A stretch of DNA of 64,000 bases from the NCBI GenBank assembly GCA_004570425.1, contig SPQJ01000001.1, positions 124,001-188,000 of the forward strand. The letters run 5' to 3'. This DNA comes from Bacillus sp. AZ43 (GTDB lineage: Bacteria > Actinomycetota > Actinomycetes > Mycobacteriales > Geodermatophilaceae). A program made the position numbers and the translations under genes. Numbering within the stretch: position 1 is the first letter of the stretch; each line of letters opens with the position of its first letter. This document shows positions 25,882 to 35,700 of the stretch, piece by piece. The notes beneath the pieces are model-generated. The model saw only the letters and a program-made list of their open reading frames with translations, was not told the DNA's origin and made no database searches.

Positions 25882-27468
25882 TCAGACCGGTGCGCCGGCC
25901 TCCAGCCAGTGCAGCAGGGTGCGCGCGCCGAAGCCCGTGCCGCCCTTCACCACCTCGGCGTCGTCGGAGCCGGCCCGCGCCGGACCCGCGACGTCGAGGT
26001 GGGCCCAGGGCAGGTCACCGGCGAACGGCTGCAGGAACAGCGCCGCCGTCGTCCCGCCGGGACCGCCCGGGGCGTTGTTCGCGTCGGCCACCTGGCTGTC
26101 GAGCAGGTCGCGGTGCTCCTCCAGCAGCGGCATCCGCCACGACGGCTCCCCCGCCTGGACGCCGGCCGCCCGCAGCGCCTCGGCGAGGCCGTCGGTGGTG
26201 GCGAACAGGCCGGCGGTGCGCGCCCCCAGGGCCACCTTCATCGCGCCGGTCAGCGTGGCGACGTCGACCAGCACCGTGGCCCCGAGCTCGAGGCGGGCGT
26301 AGGCCAGCGCGTCGGCGAGCACCATCCGGCCCTCGGCGTCGGTGTTGAGCACCTCGGTGGTCCGCCCCCCGACGTGCCGCACGACGTCGGCCGGCCGGTA
26401 GGAGGAGCCGGAGACCGCGTTCTCCGCGGCCGGGACCACAGCGGTGACCGCGATCGGCAGGCCGAGCTCGGCGGCGGCGTCGACGGTCGCGAGCACCGCC
26501 GCGCCGCCGGCCATGTCGGTCTTCATCTCGCGCATGCCGGCGTTGGGCTTGATCGACAGGCCACCGGTGTCGAAGGTGATGCCCTTGCCGACCAGCACCG
26601 GGTGCGCGGCCGGCGCCTCCGGGTGGCGGTAGCGCACGACGACCAGCCGCGGCGGTGTCGCCGAGCCGCCCCCGACGGCCAGCACGCCGCCGAACCCGCC
26701 GGCGGCCAGCTCGTCGGGCCCGAGGACGTCGACGGTGACGTGCGCCCGCCCGGCGAAGCGCTGCTCGGCCTGCTCGGCGAGCCAGGCGGGGTTCTTCACG
26801 TTGCTGGGCGTGTTGGTCAGGTCGCGGGCCCAGGCCACCGCCTCGGCGGTCACCCGTCCGGCCCGCACGGCCTCGGCGATCCCGGGGCCCTCGGCATCGG
26901 CCGCGACGACGGTGACCGTCGCCGGCCGGGTTGGGTGCGGCCTGGACGTCTCGCGGAACCGGTAGCCCGCCAGCAGCGCGGCCTCGACGGCGGCACGCAC
27001 CTCGGCCGCGCCCGCCGGCGCCACCGCGGTGTCGATCGGGAGGACCAGCCGGCGGGCGCCGTGCTCGGCCAGGGTCTGCGCCCGGCGCACCGCGGTGGCC
27101 ACGTAGCTGCGCAGGTGCGGCAGGGTCCCCTCGCCCGAGCCGACGGCGACGACGCTGCGCGGACGTCGTCCCGCGACGGGGATGTTCGTGACCGCGCCGG
27201 CCGAGCCGGTGTTGCCCGTGTCGGCCAGGGCGCCGGTCAGCAGCTCGGGGCTGACCGGCGGCGCCGCCGCGTCGGGGCCGAGCCAGCCGGGGAGGGCGCT
27301 GCCGGCACCGACGGGGACGGCGAGGACGTCGTCGGGCCCCAGCGCCGGGACGTCGGGGACGATCTCGACCCGCGGCAACGGCGCGGCCCCGGCTGCCGGC
27401 GTGGTGCCGGCGGCCGGGGCCGCATCGCTCGCGGGGCTGCCCGGGGGCAGGCTCGCGGCGGTGTTCAG
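25882..27468 (-). CDS. pepA: Leucyl aminopeptidase (M17)
   Basis: Cytosolic M17 aminopeptidase releasing N-terminal residues from peptides with two metal ions. The metal and catalytic motifs are VGKGITFDTGGLSIKP and the family signature NTDAEGRMVLADAL, with AGGAAVLATVDAAAEL between. A TTG at 27378 has no ribosome site. The frame is open to a CTG at 27468-27466 that overlaps the stop of the DUF3117 gene as CTGA and has AAGGG 9 bases upstream, so I use it; the extra 30 residues are Ala/Pro-rich. With TTG 27378 the protein is 498 aa. The function is certain, the start is not. Confidence 0.9.
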   Translation of the reverse strand: MNTAASLPPGSPASDAAPAAGTTPAAGAAPLPRVEIVPDVPALGPDDVLAVPVGAGSALPGWLGPDAAAPPVSPELLTGALADTGNTGSAGAVTNIPVAGRRPRSVVAVGSGEGTLPHLRSYVATAVRRAQTLAEHGARRLVLPIDTAVAPAGAAEVRAAVEAALLAGYRFRETSRPHPTRPATVTVVAADAEGPGIAEAVRAGRVTAEAVAWARDLTNTPSNVKNPAWLAEQAEQRFAGRAHVTVDVLGPDELAAGGFGGVLAVGGGSATPPRLVVVRYRHPEAPAAHPVLVGKGITFDTGGLSIKPNAGMREMKTDMAGGAAVLATVDAAAELGLPIAVTAVVPAAENAVSGSSYRPADVVRHVGGRTTEVLNTDAEGRMVLADALAYARLELGATVLVDVATLTGAMKVALGARTAGLFATTDGLAEALRAAGVQAGEPSWRMPLLEEHRDLLDSQVADANNAPGGPGGTTAALFLQPFAGDLPWAHLDVAGPARAGSDDAEVVKGGTGFGARTLLHWLEAGAPV

Positions 27469-27632
27469 CTGGTCGCGCCCTTCAGTGCCTCCGAGAGTGC
27501 CGCCGCCTCGTCGGGCGACAGCTCGACGACCAGGCGACCGCCCCCCTCGAGCGGTACGCGCATGACCAGGCCGCGCCCCTCCTTGGTGACTTCCAGGGGA
27601 CCTTCACCCGTGCGCGGCTTCATGGCCGCCAT
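27465..27632 (-). CDS. DUF3117 small conserved protein
   Basis: A 55-aa protein beginning MAAMKPRTGEGPLEVTKEGR, an almost invariant actinobacterial family (DUF3117; Rv1211 in Mycobacterium tuberculosis) of unknown function. It has a strong AAGGAGG 5 bases before the ATG. The C-terminal half (VELSPDEAAALSEAL) is likely a helix. As in mycobacteria it sits next to tag and near the DivIVA-like and glg genes. Its stop overlaps the putative CTG start of pepA. Confidence 0.92.
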   Translation of the reverse strand: MAAMKPRTGEGPLEVTKEGRGLVMRVPLEGGGRLVVELSPDEAAALSEALKGATS

Positions 27633-27757
27633 GCGTGCCTCCTTCGCCGGCCGCACCCTGATCTGCCATCGCAGGGGATGCGGCGTCCGTCGCTGCTGTG
27701 CGCTCGCTCCCAATGATCCCGTATGAGGCCCGCGCGTCCAACACGAACCCCCCGAGG

Positions 27758-28318
27758 TCACCCTCCCGCGTCGGCCCGCCAGCAGTCGGCGACGTGGTCG
27801 TCGACCATCCCGGTGGCCTGCATGAGGGCGTAGGCGGTCGTCGGTCCGACGAACACGAAGCCGCGGCGCTTGAGCTCCCGGGCCATCGCGGTGGATTCGG
27901 GGCTGGTCGCCGGCACCTCCGCGAGCGTGGCCGGCCGGGGCCGGGGACCGACAGGGGCGAACGACCACAGGAACGCCGAGAGCCCCTCCTCCAGCCGCTG
28001 CGCGGCCCGGGCGTTCCGGACGGCGGCGGAGATCTTGGCGCGGTTGCGGACGATGCCGGCGTCGGCCATCAGCCGGGCCTCGTCGTCCGGCCCGAACTCC
28101 GCGACGGCGTCGATGGCGAACCCGGCGAACGCGGCACGGAAGGCCGGCCGCTTGCGCAGGATGGTGATCCACGACAGGCCGGACTGGAAGGCCTCGAGGC
28201 AGAGCCGCTCGAACAACGCGTCGTCGCCGTGCAGCGGCCGGCCCCACTCGTCGTCGTGGTAGGCCACGTACTCGGGCGCGCTGGTCGCCCAGCCGCACCG
28301 CCGTCTCTCCGGGTCCAC
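27758..28318 (-). CDS. tag: DNA-3-methyladenine glycosylase I
   Basis: A 186-aa base-excision enzyme removing 3-methyladenine from alkylated DNA. Family motifs are the N-terminal zinc cysteine in RRRCGWA, then EYVAYHDDEWGRPLHGDDAL, the helix-hairpin region LEAFQSGLSWITILRKR, and the C-terminal zinc ligands in ALMQATGMVDDHVADCW. The GTG at 28318 is selected because it begins the conserved region and has TAGCGT 7 bases upstream; a start at 28426 would overlap the divergent gene. Orthologue position matches Rv1210. Confidence 0.93.
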   Translation of the reverse strand: MDPERRRCGWATSAPEYVAYHDDEWGRPLHGDDALFERLCLEAFQSGLSWITILRKRPAFRAAFAGFAIDAVAEFGPDDEARLMADAGIVRNRAKISAAVRNARAAQRLEEGLSAFLWSFAPVGPRPRPATLAEVPATSPESTAMARELKRRGFVFVGPTTAYALMQATGMVDDHVADCWRADAGG

Positions 28319-28325
28319 GGCGCTG

Positions 28326-28331
28326 ACGCTA
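28326..28331 (-). promoter_or_regulatory. -10-like TAGCGT for tag
   Basis: On the minus strand TAGCGT ends 7 bases before the tag GTG at 28318. It is mirrored by the element for the divergent gene. Confidence 0.45.
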
Positions 28332-28372
28332 GCGCCGGCCGCCGACGGTTCCTCCGGGCCGAGGCGATCCCC

Positions 28373-28378
28373 TACGGT
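28373..28378 (+). promoter_or_regulatory. -10-like TACGGT for GT39-type gene
   Basis: TACGGT ends 7 bases before the GTG at 28386, without a Shine-Dalgarno sequence. Confidence 0.45.
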
Positions 28379-28385
28379 CGGCGTC

Positions 28386-29837
28386 GTGGCCCGGGCTCCG
28401 CTGCTCCTGCTCGGCGGCGCGGTCACCGTCCTGCTGCTCGCGGTCGCCGGCCGCTACGGCTACTCCCGCGACGAGCTCTACTTCCTGCGGGCCGGGCGGG
28501 AGCTCGCGTTCGGCTACGTGGACCAGCCGCCGCTCACCCCCCTGGTCGCCCGGCTGATGGACACCCTCGTCCCGGGGTCGCTGGTGGCCCTCCGGCTGCC
28601 GTCGGCGCTCGCCTCCGGGGCCGTCGTCGTGCTCACCGGCCTGATCGCCCGGGAGTTCGGCGCCGGCCGCGCCGCCCAGCTGCTGGCCGCGGGCTGCACG
28701 GCGGTGGCGTCGGTCCTGCTGATCACCGGTCACCTCCTGTCGACGACGACGCTGGACCTCCTGGCCTGGGCCGCGCTCTCGTGGCTGCTCGTGCGGTCGC
28801 TGCGGGACGGCGGGCCCGTGTGGTTGCTGACCGGGGCGGTGGCGGGGCTCGCCCTGCAGAACAAGGTGCAGCCGGTGTTCCTCCTGGGCGCCGTCGTCCT
28901 CGGGGTGCTCGCCGTCGGCCCGCGGGCGGCTCTGCGGTCGCCGTGGCCGTGGCTGGGGGGGCTGCTGGCCCTGGCGCTCTGGGCGCCCAACCTGGTGTGG
29001 CAGGCGGCGAACGGCTGGCCGCAGCTTGAGCTGGCCGAGGCGATCGCGGGCGGCAGCTCCGGCACCAGCGAGCCGTGGTACCTGTTCCTGCCCTTCCAGC
29101 TGGTGCTCGTGAGCCCGCTGCTCGTGCCGGTGTGGGTGGCCGGGCTGTGGCGGCTGGCCCGGGACCCGGCCCTGGCGACGTGGCGGGCGTTCGCGGTCGC
29201 GTACGTGCTGCTGGCCGCCGTCTTCCTGCTCAGCGGCGGCAAGCCGTACTACCTGGCCGGCATGTACCCGGTGCTGCTCGCCGCCGGGGCCGGACCCGTC
29301 GTCGCGTGGGCCCGCCGCGGCTCCGCCCGACTGCGCACGGGCCTGCTGGCCGCGGCGCTCGTCCTGAGCCTCGCGGTCAGCGCACCCCTCGGGCTCCCGC
29401 TGGTCCCGGTCGACCGGCTCGCGGACACCCCGGTCGTGGACGTCAACTACGACGCCGGTGAGACCGTCGGCTGGCCCGCGCTGGCGGCCGCCGTCGAGCG
29501 CCGGGCCGGCGCCGTCCCCGGACGGGTCGCGGTGCTCACCGCGAACTACGGGCAGGCCGGGGCGGTCGACCGGTTCGCGCCCGACCTGGCCCCGGCGTAC
29601 AGCGGGCACAACTCCTACTGGGACTGGGGTCCGCCACCGGACGACGTCGCGGCGGTCGTGGCCGTCGGCATCCCGCAGGACCGGCTGGCCCGGTGGTTCG
29701 GGCAGGTCGAGGTGGTCGAGCGGTTCGACAACGGCGTGGGCCTGGACAACGAGGAGCAGGGCACGCCGATCGCCGTCGCCACCGGCCGGCTGGTGCCGTG
29801 GTCGGAGATCTGGCCCCGGCTGCGCCGGCTGGCCTGA
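28386..29837 (+). CDS. GT39/PMT-family membrane glycosyltransferase
   Basis: A 483-aa polytopic membrane protein of the dolichyl-phosphate-mannose/ArnT (GT-C fold) superfamily, with about ten to eleven helices. The first external loop carries the expected acidic motif, YGYSRDELYFLRAGRELA followed by YVDQPPLTPL. The C-terminal 120 residues form a soluble extracytoplasmic domain. It should transfer a sugar from a polyprenyl carrier to a lipid, protein or glycan at the outer face of the membrane. The acceptor is unknown. GTG start, divergent from tag. It converges on the EamA gene. Confidence 0.85.
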   Translation: MARAPLLLLGGAVTVLLLAVAGRYGYSRDELYFLRAGRELAFGYVDQPPLTPLVARLMDTLVPGSLVALRLPSALASGAVVVLTGLIAREFGAGRAAQLLAAGCTAVASVLLITGHLLSTTTLDLLAWAALSWLLVRSLRDGGPVWLLTGAVAGLALQNKVQPVFLLGAVVLGVLAVGPRAALRSPWPWLGGLLALALWAPNLVWQAANGWPQLELAEAIAGGSSGTSEPWYLFLPFQLVLVSPLLVPVWVAGLWRLARDPALATWRAFAVAYVLLAAVFLLSGGKPYYLAGMYPVLLAAGAGPVVAWARRGSARLRTGLLAAALVLSLAVSAPLGLPLVPVDRLADTPVVDVNYDAGETVGWPALAAAVERRAGAVPGRVAVLTANYGQAGAVDRFAPDLAPAYSGHNSYWDWGPPPDDVAAVVAVGIPQDRLARWFGQVEVVERFDNGVGLDNEEQGTPIAVATGRLVPWSEIWPRLRRLA

Positions 29838-29838
29838 G

Positions 29839-30744
29839 TCAGGGGACGGCGGAGTCGACCTCGGCCAGCTCGGACGGCTGCGCCCGCACCGGGCTGCGGC
29901 GGGTGGCGAGCACGCAGCCCGCGAGCACCAGCGGCAGCCCGAGCGCGATGCCGAGGGTGAACGGCTCGTCGAGCAGCAGCACCCCCAGGAGCACGGCCAC
30001 CGCCGGGTTCACGAAGGTGATGACCAGCGCACGCTGCGGCCCGACCTCGCGGATCAGCGCGAAGAACAACGCCAGCGCGACGGCCGTGCAGACGACGCCG
30101 AGGACGGCGAGCGACCCGACCGCCTCCGCGGACGCGTTCCCGAGCTCGCCGAGCCGGGGCAGGGCGAAGGGGGCGTAGACGACGGCGGTGACGAACAGCG
30201 CGATCGAGCTCGCCGCGACGCCGGGCACCTCGGGCAGCTTGCGGCTGACGATCAGCGGCGCCGTCGCGTAGCCGACCACCACGAGCGCCACCGCCAGCAG
30301 CGGCAGCAGCTGCGCGCCCTCGACGTCGAGGCCGAGCAGGGCCACGATGCCGACCACCCCCAGGCACATCCCGGCGATCCGGACCGGGGTGAACCGCTCC
30401 TCCTCCCCCGCCAGGCGCCCGGCCAGCGCGGCGACGAACGGCACCCCGGCCACGAGCAGCCCGGTGAGCGAGCTGGACAGCGTCTGCTCGGCGTAGGACA
30501 GCAGCAGCCACGGACCGGTCATCTCCAGCACGGTGAACAGCAGCAGCCACCGCCAGTGCCGCAGCGCGGGGCGCAGCTGCCCGGCGGCGACGGTCCACGG
30601 CAGCAGCAGCGCCGCGCCCACGACGCAGCGGGCGACGACCACCATCACCGGCGAGACCTCGTCCACGGCGACCTTGATCAGCAGGTACGGGACGCCCCAG
30701 ATCACCGACATGGCCAGGAACAGCGCCCAGCCGCGCCGGCTCAC
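29839..30744 (-). CDS. EamA/DMT-family transporter
   Basis: A 301-aa drug/metabolite transporter with ten predicted helices arranged as two EamA repeats. The first begins at WALFLAMSVIWGVPYLLIKV and the second around LLAVALVVVGYATAPLIVSR. The end of the second repeat has VNPAVAVLLGVLLLDEPFTL, a family hallmark. The substrate cannot be predicted; members export amino acids, metabolites or drugs. It starts 19 bases downstream of the SRPBCC gene stop, so it is probably the last gene of the LOG-DivIVA-SRPBCC transcription unit. Confidence 0.87.
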   Translation of the reverse strand: MSRRGWALFLAMSVIWGVPYLLIKVAVDEVSPVMVVVARCVVGAALLLPWTVAAGQLRPALRHWRWLLLFTVLEMTGPWLLLSYAEQTLSSSLTGLLVAGVPFVAALAGRLAGEEERFTPVRIAGMCLGVVGIVALLGLDVEGAQLLPLLAVALVVVGYATAPLIVSRKLPEVPGVAASSIALFVTAVVYAPFALPRLGELGNASAEAVGSLAVLGVVCTAVALALFFALIREVGPQRALVITFVNPAVAVLLGVLLLDEPFTLGIALGLPLVLAGCVLATRRSPVRAQPSELAEVDSAVP

Positions 30745-30763
30745 GCCGGCACCACGCTCGTCG

Positions 30764-31219
30764 TCACCCGTGCATTGTGGCGAACCGGGCGAAGCGCCTC
30801 AGCGAGCGGCGGATGCCGAGGACCGCGAACGGCTTGACCAGGAACCAGCCGACCACGCCGAGATAGCCGTAGGGCAGGTAGAGCCGCTCGGTCCAGACGA
30901 ACGTCGAGTGCTCGCCGCGCGGCTGGATCTCGAAGATGCCCGGGCCGCGGACGAGCCGGCCGGTGTGCTGCACCTCGACCAGCCGGGGCGGCTCCCACTT
31001 CGTGATGATCATCGTGTCGAGCAGCCCGACGTGCCGCCCGCCCGGGAGCGGCAGGCCGGTGCGGGCCGCCAGCCGGCCGTGCAGCCGCTGGGCCGGGCCG
31101 CCCACCGTGCGCACGTCGGTGGCGAGCATCCACTCGCCCTGGCGCTCCCAGTCGGTGAGCGCTGCCCACACCCGCTCCGGCGGGGCGTCGACGTCGATGC
31201 GTTCGACCAGTTCAGGCAC
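30764..31219 (-). CDS. SRPBCC family protein (polyketide cyclase-like)
   Basis: A 151-aa SRPBCC-fold protein: VERIDVDAPPERVWAALTDW at the start, then GRHVGLLDTMIITKWEPPRL and RGEHSTFVWTERLYLPYGYL. The C-terminal helix is hydrophobic and basic (GVVGWFLVKPFAVLGIRRSL) and may touch the membrane. Ligand unknown. The GTG start overlaps the DivIVA-like stop by 8 bases, so the genes are coupled. In mycobacteria a similar protein family (Rv0854-type) is common, but I cannot match it to one member. Confidence 0.82.
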   Translation of the reverse strand: MPELVERIDVDAPPERVWAALTDWERQGEWMLATDVRTVGGPAQRLHGRLAARTGLPLPGGRHVGLLDTMIITKWEPPRLVEVQHTGRLVRGPGIFEIQPRGEHSTFVWTERLYLPYGYLGVVGWFLVKPFAVLGIRRSLRRFARFATMHG

Positions 31220-31591
31220 GCGGGGTCTCCTCGTCCGTCGCTCCGGCGTCGTCCGCCGCAGGCTCCTGCCGCTCCTTCGAGGGTGCGTCCGCGGCCGGAT
31301 GCAGCCGCCGCTGCAGGGCGGCGATCTCGGCGTCGCGCTCCTCCAGGACGAGCGCGAACTGGTCGATCAGCCAGTCCACCTCGCTCATGCGGTAGCCGCG
31401 CGCGGTCACCGACAGCTGCAGGGCCCGGACGTCGTCCGCGGTCACCGGGCGGTCCCCCGGGAGCGCCACCGGGGACCGGTCCGGTTCGGCCGGTGGCCGG
31501 GTCTCCGCCCGCCCCAGCAGCAGCGAGGCGCCCAGGAACAGCAGGGCGCCGACGACGAGGACGCCGACGACGAAGGCGACGAACGAGAGCA

Positions 31592-31592
<1 letters not shown>
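31212..31592 (-). CDS. Membrane-anchored DivIVA-domain protein
   Basis: A 126-aa protein with one N-terminal membrane helix (SFVAFVVGVLVVGALLFLGA), a proline-rich linker, and a DivIVA-like segment (TADDVRALQLSVTARGYRMS, then EVDWLIDQFALVLEERDAEI) that should form a short coiled coil. It is equivalent by position to Rv1209. DivIVA-like proteins recruit partners to curved or polar membrane. The ATG overlaps the LOG stop by one base (TGATG), and the SRPBCC gene overlaps its end. Confidence 0.85.
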
Positions 31593-32437
<845 letters not shown>

Positions 32438-32447
32438 GCGGCGCTCC

Positions 32448-33566
32448 TCAGGCGGTCGGCGTCGTCAGGTAGGCGATCAGGGCGTCCTCGGCGGGCTGCA
32501 GCCGGTCGACGCGCACGTGCTCCTCGCGGGTGTGCGCGAGCGTGGGGTCGCCGGGGCCGTAGTTCACCGCCGGGATGCCGAAGGCGGCGAACCGGGCGAC
32601 GTCGGTCCAGCCCAGCTTGGCCCGGGCGGCCCTGCCCACCGCGGCGACGAACGCGGCGGCGGCCGGCTCGGCGAGCCCGGGCAGCGCCCCGCCGGCGTTG
32701 TCGGTGATCGTCAGCGTCGCCCCCGCCGCGATCGCCTCGGCGAACACCTCGCGGACGTGCGCCTCGGCGGCGTCCTCGTCCCGGTCGGGGGCGTAGCGGA
32801 AGTTGACCGTGAGCGACGCCTCGTCGGGGATGACGTTGCCGGCCACACCACCGGAGATCGCGACGGCGTTGAGGCCCTCGCGGTACAGGCAGCCGTCGAT
32901 CTCCACCTCGCGGGGCCGGTAGGCGGCCAGCGCGTCCACCGCGGTCGTGAGCCCGTGGATCGCGTTGACCCCGAGCCAGCTGCGCGCGCTGTGCGCCCGG
33001 CGGCCGGTGACGTCGAGCCGCGCCCGCAGGGTTCCCTGGCAGCCGGCCTCGATCTCGCCGTCGGTCGGCTCCATGAGGATCGCGAGGTCGCCGTAGAGCC
33101 AGCCGCGCCGCTCCCGCGCGACCCGGCCGAGGCCGTTCTTGACCGCCTCGACCTCCTCGTTGTCGTAGAAGACGAAGGTGAGGTCGTGCGCGGGCTCCGC
33201 ACCCGGGACCCCGAACCGCCCGGCCAGGCGGAGCATCACGGCGTCGCCGGACTTCATGTCACTGGAACCACATCCGTACAGCCGCTGTACCGAGTCCTCC
33301 TCGCGCAGGTCGGAGGGCACGTTGTCGGCGATCGGCACGGTGTCGAGGTGGCCGGCGAACACCACCCGGGTCGGCCTGCCGAGGTTGGTGCGCGCCAGCA
33401 CCGCGTCGCCGACGCGCTCCACCTCGAGGCCCCCGAGCGCCCGCAGCGCCGCCTCGACGGCGTCGGCGAGCGGCCCCTCCGAACCCGACACCGACGGCGC
33501 GTCGACCAGCGCCCTGGTCAGCGCGAGGACGTCGGCGGAGAGGTCGAGCGGGGGGAGGTTGGTCAC
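32448..33566 (-). CDS. dapE: Succinyl-diaminopimelate desuccinylase DapE
   Basis: A 372-aa M20 metallopeptidase-family enzyme that removes succinate from N-succinyl-LL-diaminopimelate, a step in lysine and peptidoglycan precursor synthesis. The metal-binding motifs are [15 protein letters not shown] (near residue 74) and [18 protein letters not shown], with catalytic FYDNEEVEA near residue 135. The actinobacterial form is shown by [17 protein letters not shown]. The GTG at 33566 has TAGGCT 8 bases upstream. Divergent from dapD; dapC lies 3 kb away, so three DAP-pathway genes are in this window. Confidence 0.94.
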   Translation of the reverse strand: MTNLPPLDLSADVLALTRALVDAPSVSGSEGPLADAVEAALRALGGLEVERVGDAVLARTNLGRPTRVVFAGHLDTVPIADNVPSDLREEDSVQRLYGCGSSDMKSGDAVMLRLAGRFGVPGAEPAHDLTFVFYDNEEVEAVKNGLGRVARERRGWLYGDLAILMEPTDGEIEAGCQGTLRARLDVTGRRAHSARSWLGVNAIHGLTTAVDALAAYRPREVEIDGCLYREGLNAVAISGGVAGNVIPDEASLTVNFRYAPDRDEDAAEAHVREVFAEAIAAGATLTITDNAGGALPGLAEPAAAAFVAAVGRAARAKLGWTDVARFAAFGIPAVNYGPGDPTLAHTREEHVRVDRLQPAEDALIAYLTTPTA

Positions 33567-33574
33567 GGACGCCG

Positions 33575-33580
33575 AGCCTA
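33575..33580 (-). promoter_or_regulatory. -10-like TAGGCT for dapE
   Basis: On the minus strand TAGGCT ends 8 bases before the dapE GTG. It faces the mirrored element of dapD 41 bases away. Confidence 0.4.
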
Positions 33581-33621
33581 CGGGGACACGGCCCTGCCCG
33601 ACCCGCCGCGGCGGCCCTCGG

Positions 33622-33627
33622 TAGCGT
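33622..33627 (+). promoter_or_regulatory. -10-like TAGCGT for dapD
   Basis: TAGCGT ends 7 bases before the GTG at 33635. This spacing favours 33635 over the in-frame GTG at 33629 as the true start. Confidence 0.45.
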
Positions 33628-33634
33628 CGTGCCC

Positions 33635-34609
33635 GTGACCGACGCAGCCCCCGTCTCCGCAGTCGCCGCCGGCCTGGCCACCGTCACCCCCGCGGGCACG
33701 GTGCTCGACACCTGGTACCCCGAACCCCGGCTCGGCGCCCCGGAGGGCGCGACGGCCGGCACCACCCGGCTGGGCGCGCTCGAGCTCTCCGGCGAGCTCG
33801 GCCCCGACTACGGCGGGCTGGTGCGCAGCGACGAGGCACGCGGGGTGGAGATCATCGCCGTCCGCACGGTGATCCCCGACCTCAGCGCGCCCCCGGTGGA
33901 CACCCACGACGTCTGGCTCCGGCTGCACCTGCTCTCCCACCGCCTGATCCGGCCGCACGGCGCGGACCTGACCGGCGTCTTCGGGCTGCTCACCAACGTC
34001 GCGTGGACCAGCGCCGGCCCGGTCGAGGCCGCCACCTTCAAGGCCCACCGCCTGCGCGCCGCCGTCGGCCAGGTGACCGTGTTCGGCGTCGACAAGTTCC
34101 CGCGGATGGTCGACTACGTCATCCCCTCCGGCGTCCGCATCGCCGACGGCGACCGGGTCCGCCTCGGCGCGCACCTGGCCGAGGGCACCACCGTCATGCA
34201 CGAGGGCTTCGTCAACTACAACGCCGGCACCCTCGGCCCCTCGATGGTGGAGGGCCGGATCAGCGCGGGCGTCGTCGTCGGCGCCGACAGCGACATCGGT
34301 GGCGGCGCGTCGATCATGGGCACCCTGTCCGGCGGCGGCAAGGAGACGATCTCCATCGGCAGCGGCTGCCTGCTCGGCGCCAACGCCGGCATAGGCATCT
34401 CGCTCGGGGACGGCTGCGTCGTCGAGGCCGGCTGCTACGTGACGGGCGGGTCGCGGGTCACCCTGCCCGACGGCTCGGTGGTCAAGGCGCGGGAGCTCTC
34501 CGGCCGCAGCGGGCTGCTCTTCCGGCGCAACAGCGTCAGCGGGGCGCTCGAGGCGCTGCCCCGCGAGGGCACCTGGGGCGCGCTGAACGCCGAACTCCAC
34601 AAGAACTGA
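33635..34609 (+). CDS. dapD: Tetrahydrodipicolinate N-succinyltransferase DapD
   Basis: A 324-aa hexapeptide-repeat acyltransferase of the actinobacterial DapD type, transferring succinyl from succinyl-CoA to tetrahydrodipicolinate. An N-terminal domain (to about residue 160) is followed by left-handed beta-helix repeats, for example [40 protein letters not shown] and [20 protein letters not shown]. The conserved glutamate region [10 protein letters not shown] is present. Start chosen from the TAGCGT-N7-GTG layout. Divergent from dapE, as Rv1201c/Rv1202. Confidence 0.95.
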   Translation: MTDAAPVSAVAAGLATVTPAGTVLDTWYPEPRLGAPEGATAGTTRLGALELSGELGPDYGGLVRSDEARGVEIIAVRTVIPDLSAPPVDTHDVWLRLHLLSHRLIRPHGADLTGVFGLLTNVAWTSAGPVEAATFKAHRLRAAVGQVTVFGVDKFPRMVDYVIPSGVRIADGDRVRLGAHLAEGTTVMHEGFVNYNAGTLGPSMVEGRISAGVVVGADSDIGGGASIMGTLSGGGKETISIGSGCLLGANAGIGISLGDGCVVEAGCYVTGGSRVTLPDGSVVKARELSGRSGLLFRRNSVSGALEALPREGTWGALNAELHKN

Positions 34610-34636
34610 CGGACGGCCGCCCCGATCCTGGAGGCA

Positions 34637-34664
34637 GCCGTTCCCGGTTCCTGACAGGAACGGC
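34637..34664 (+). promoter_or_regulatory. Nested palindrome upstream of lysozyme-like gene
   Basis: GCCGTTCC (34637-34644) pairs with GGAACGGC (34657-34664), and inside it GTTCCT-GAC-AGGAAC (34647-34661) forms a second dyad. Located after dapD and just before a -10-like TACAGT. It may be the dapD terminator or an operator. Confidence 0.5.
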
Positions 34665-34667
34665 ACT

Positions 34668-34673
34668 TACAGT
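34668..34673 (+). promoter_or_regulatory. -10-like TACAGT for lysozyme-like gene
   Basis: TACAGT ends 8 bases before the ATG at 34682. It overlaps the promoter-proximal palindrome region. Confidence 0.4.
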
Positions 34674-34681
34674 CGGTGGAG

Positions 34682-35620
34682 ATGGCCAGCACCCGGACCG
34701 CCGCGCGCCCCGTACGCGCCCGGACCGGGAGCGCCGCCCGGCGCAGCCCCGCCCGTGGCGGCCGCGCGCCCGCGCGACGGCGGCCCGCGGCGCGCACGCG
34801 GCCCAGCCGCCGGAACCGGCGGCGACAGCTCGGGCGCTGGTGGCCGGCGGCGCTGATCTCCGTCGCCGTGCTGGTCGGGCTGGTGTGGGAGACCGAGACC
34901 GTGGGGGTGCCGGGCGTGCCGGGACAGTGCACCGTCGCCGGGTCGTCGCTGCGGCTCACCACCGAGCAGGCGTCGTCGGCGGCCACGATCGCGGCGGTCG
35001 GACGCTCCCGGGGCCTGCCCGACCGGGCCGTGGTCATCGCGCTGGCCACCGCCCAGCAGGAGTCCCGGCTGCGCAACCTCGACTACGGCGACCGCGACTC
35101 GCTGGGCTTGTTCCAGCAGCGCCCCTCGATGGGCTGGGGCAGTGACGCCCAGGTCCAGGACCCGGTCTACTCCGCCGGCATCTTCTACGACCGGCTGGTG
35201 CAGGTGCCCGGCTGGGACACCGGCCGGCTGACCGAGGTCGCGCAGGCGGTCCAGCGCAGCGGCTTCCCGGAGGCCTACCAGCAGTGGGAGCCCCTGGCCA
35301 CGGAGCTCACGGCGGTGCTCGCCGACCCCGCGGGCTCGCGGCTCGACTGCCGCTACGAGGCGTCGGCCCCCGTACCGGCCGCGGACGTCTCCGCCGTCGC
35401 CGCCGCCGAGCTCGGCGTGGCGGCCATGCCGCGCAACGACGGCACGATCTACGTCGACCCGGCCGCGGGCTGGCCGGCCGCCACGTGGGCGGTCGCCCAG
35501 GCCGGGCGGTTGCAGCTCGCCGAGGTGGAGTTCGCCGGCCGCCGGTGGGCCGCCGGGACGGGGTGGGCCGACGATCCCGGGGCCGGCACCGACGCCGTGG
35601 TGATCCGGCCCACAGGCTGA
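34682..35620 (+). CDS. Membrane-anchored lysozyme-like protein
   Basis: A 312-aa protein with an extremely basic, Arg/Ala/Pro-rich N-terminal tail (residues 1-50), one membrane helix (WWPAALISVAVLVGLVW) and an extracytoplasmic domain. That domain contains ALATAQQESRLRNLDYGDRD and then SLGLFQQRPSMGWGS, the pattern of a lysozyme/transglycosylase-like fold in which the Glu of QQES would be catalytic. Related actinobacterial proteins are often mislabelled as heavy-metal transporters. A role in cell-wall turnover is likely but unproven. ATG 34682 is preferred; a GTG at 34676 adds two residues. Confidence 0.75.
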   Translation: MASTRTAARPVRARTGSAARRSPARGGRAPARRRPAARTRPSRRNRRRQLGRWWPAALISVAVLVGLVWETETVGVPGVPGQCTVAGSSLRLTTEQASSAATIAAVGRSRGLPDRAVVIALATAQQESRLRNLDYGDRDSLGLFQQRPSMGWGSDAQVQDPVYSAGIFYDRLVQVPGWDTGRLTEVAQAVQRSGFPEAYQQWEPLATELTAVLADPAGSRLDCRYEASAPVPAADVSAVAAAELGVAAMPRNDGTIYVDPAAGWPAATWAVAQAGRLQLAEVEFAGRRWAAGTGWADDPGAGTDAVVIRPTG

Positions 35621-35700
35621 CGCTCGCGGCTCCCTCCGGAGAGGGAGCCGGGTGGTTCGCCTCCCTCAACCGTCGATCCGCGGGGGCCGACACGGCCCCC

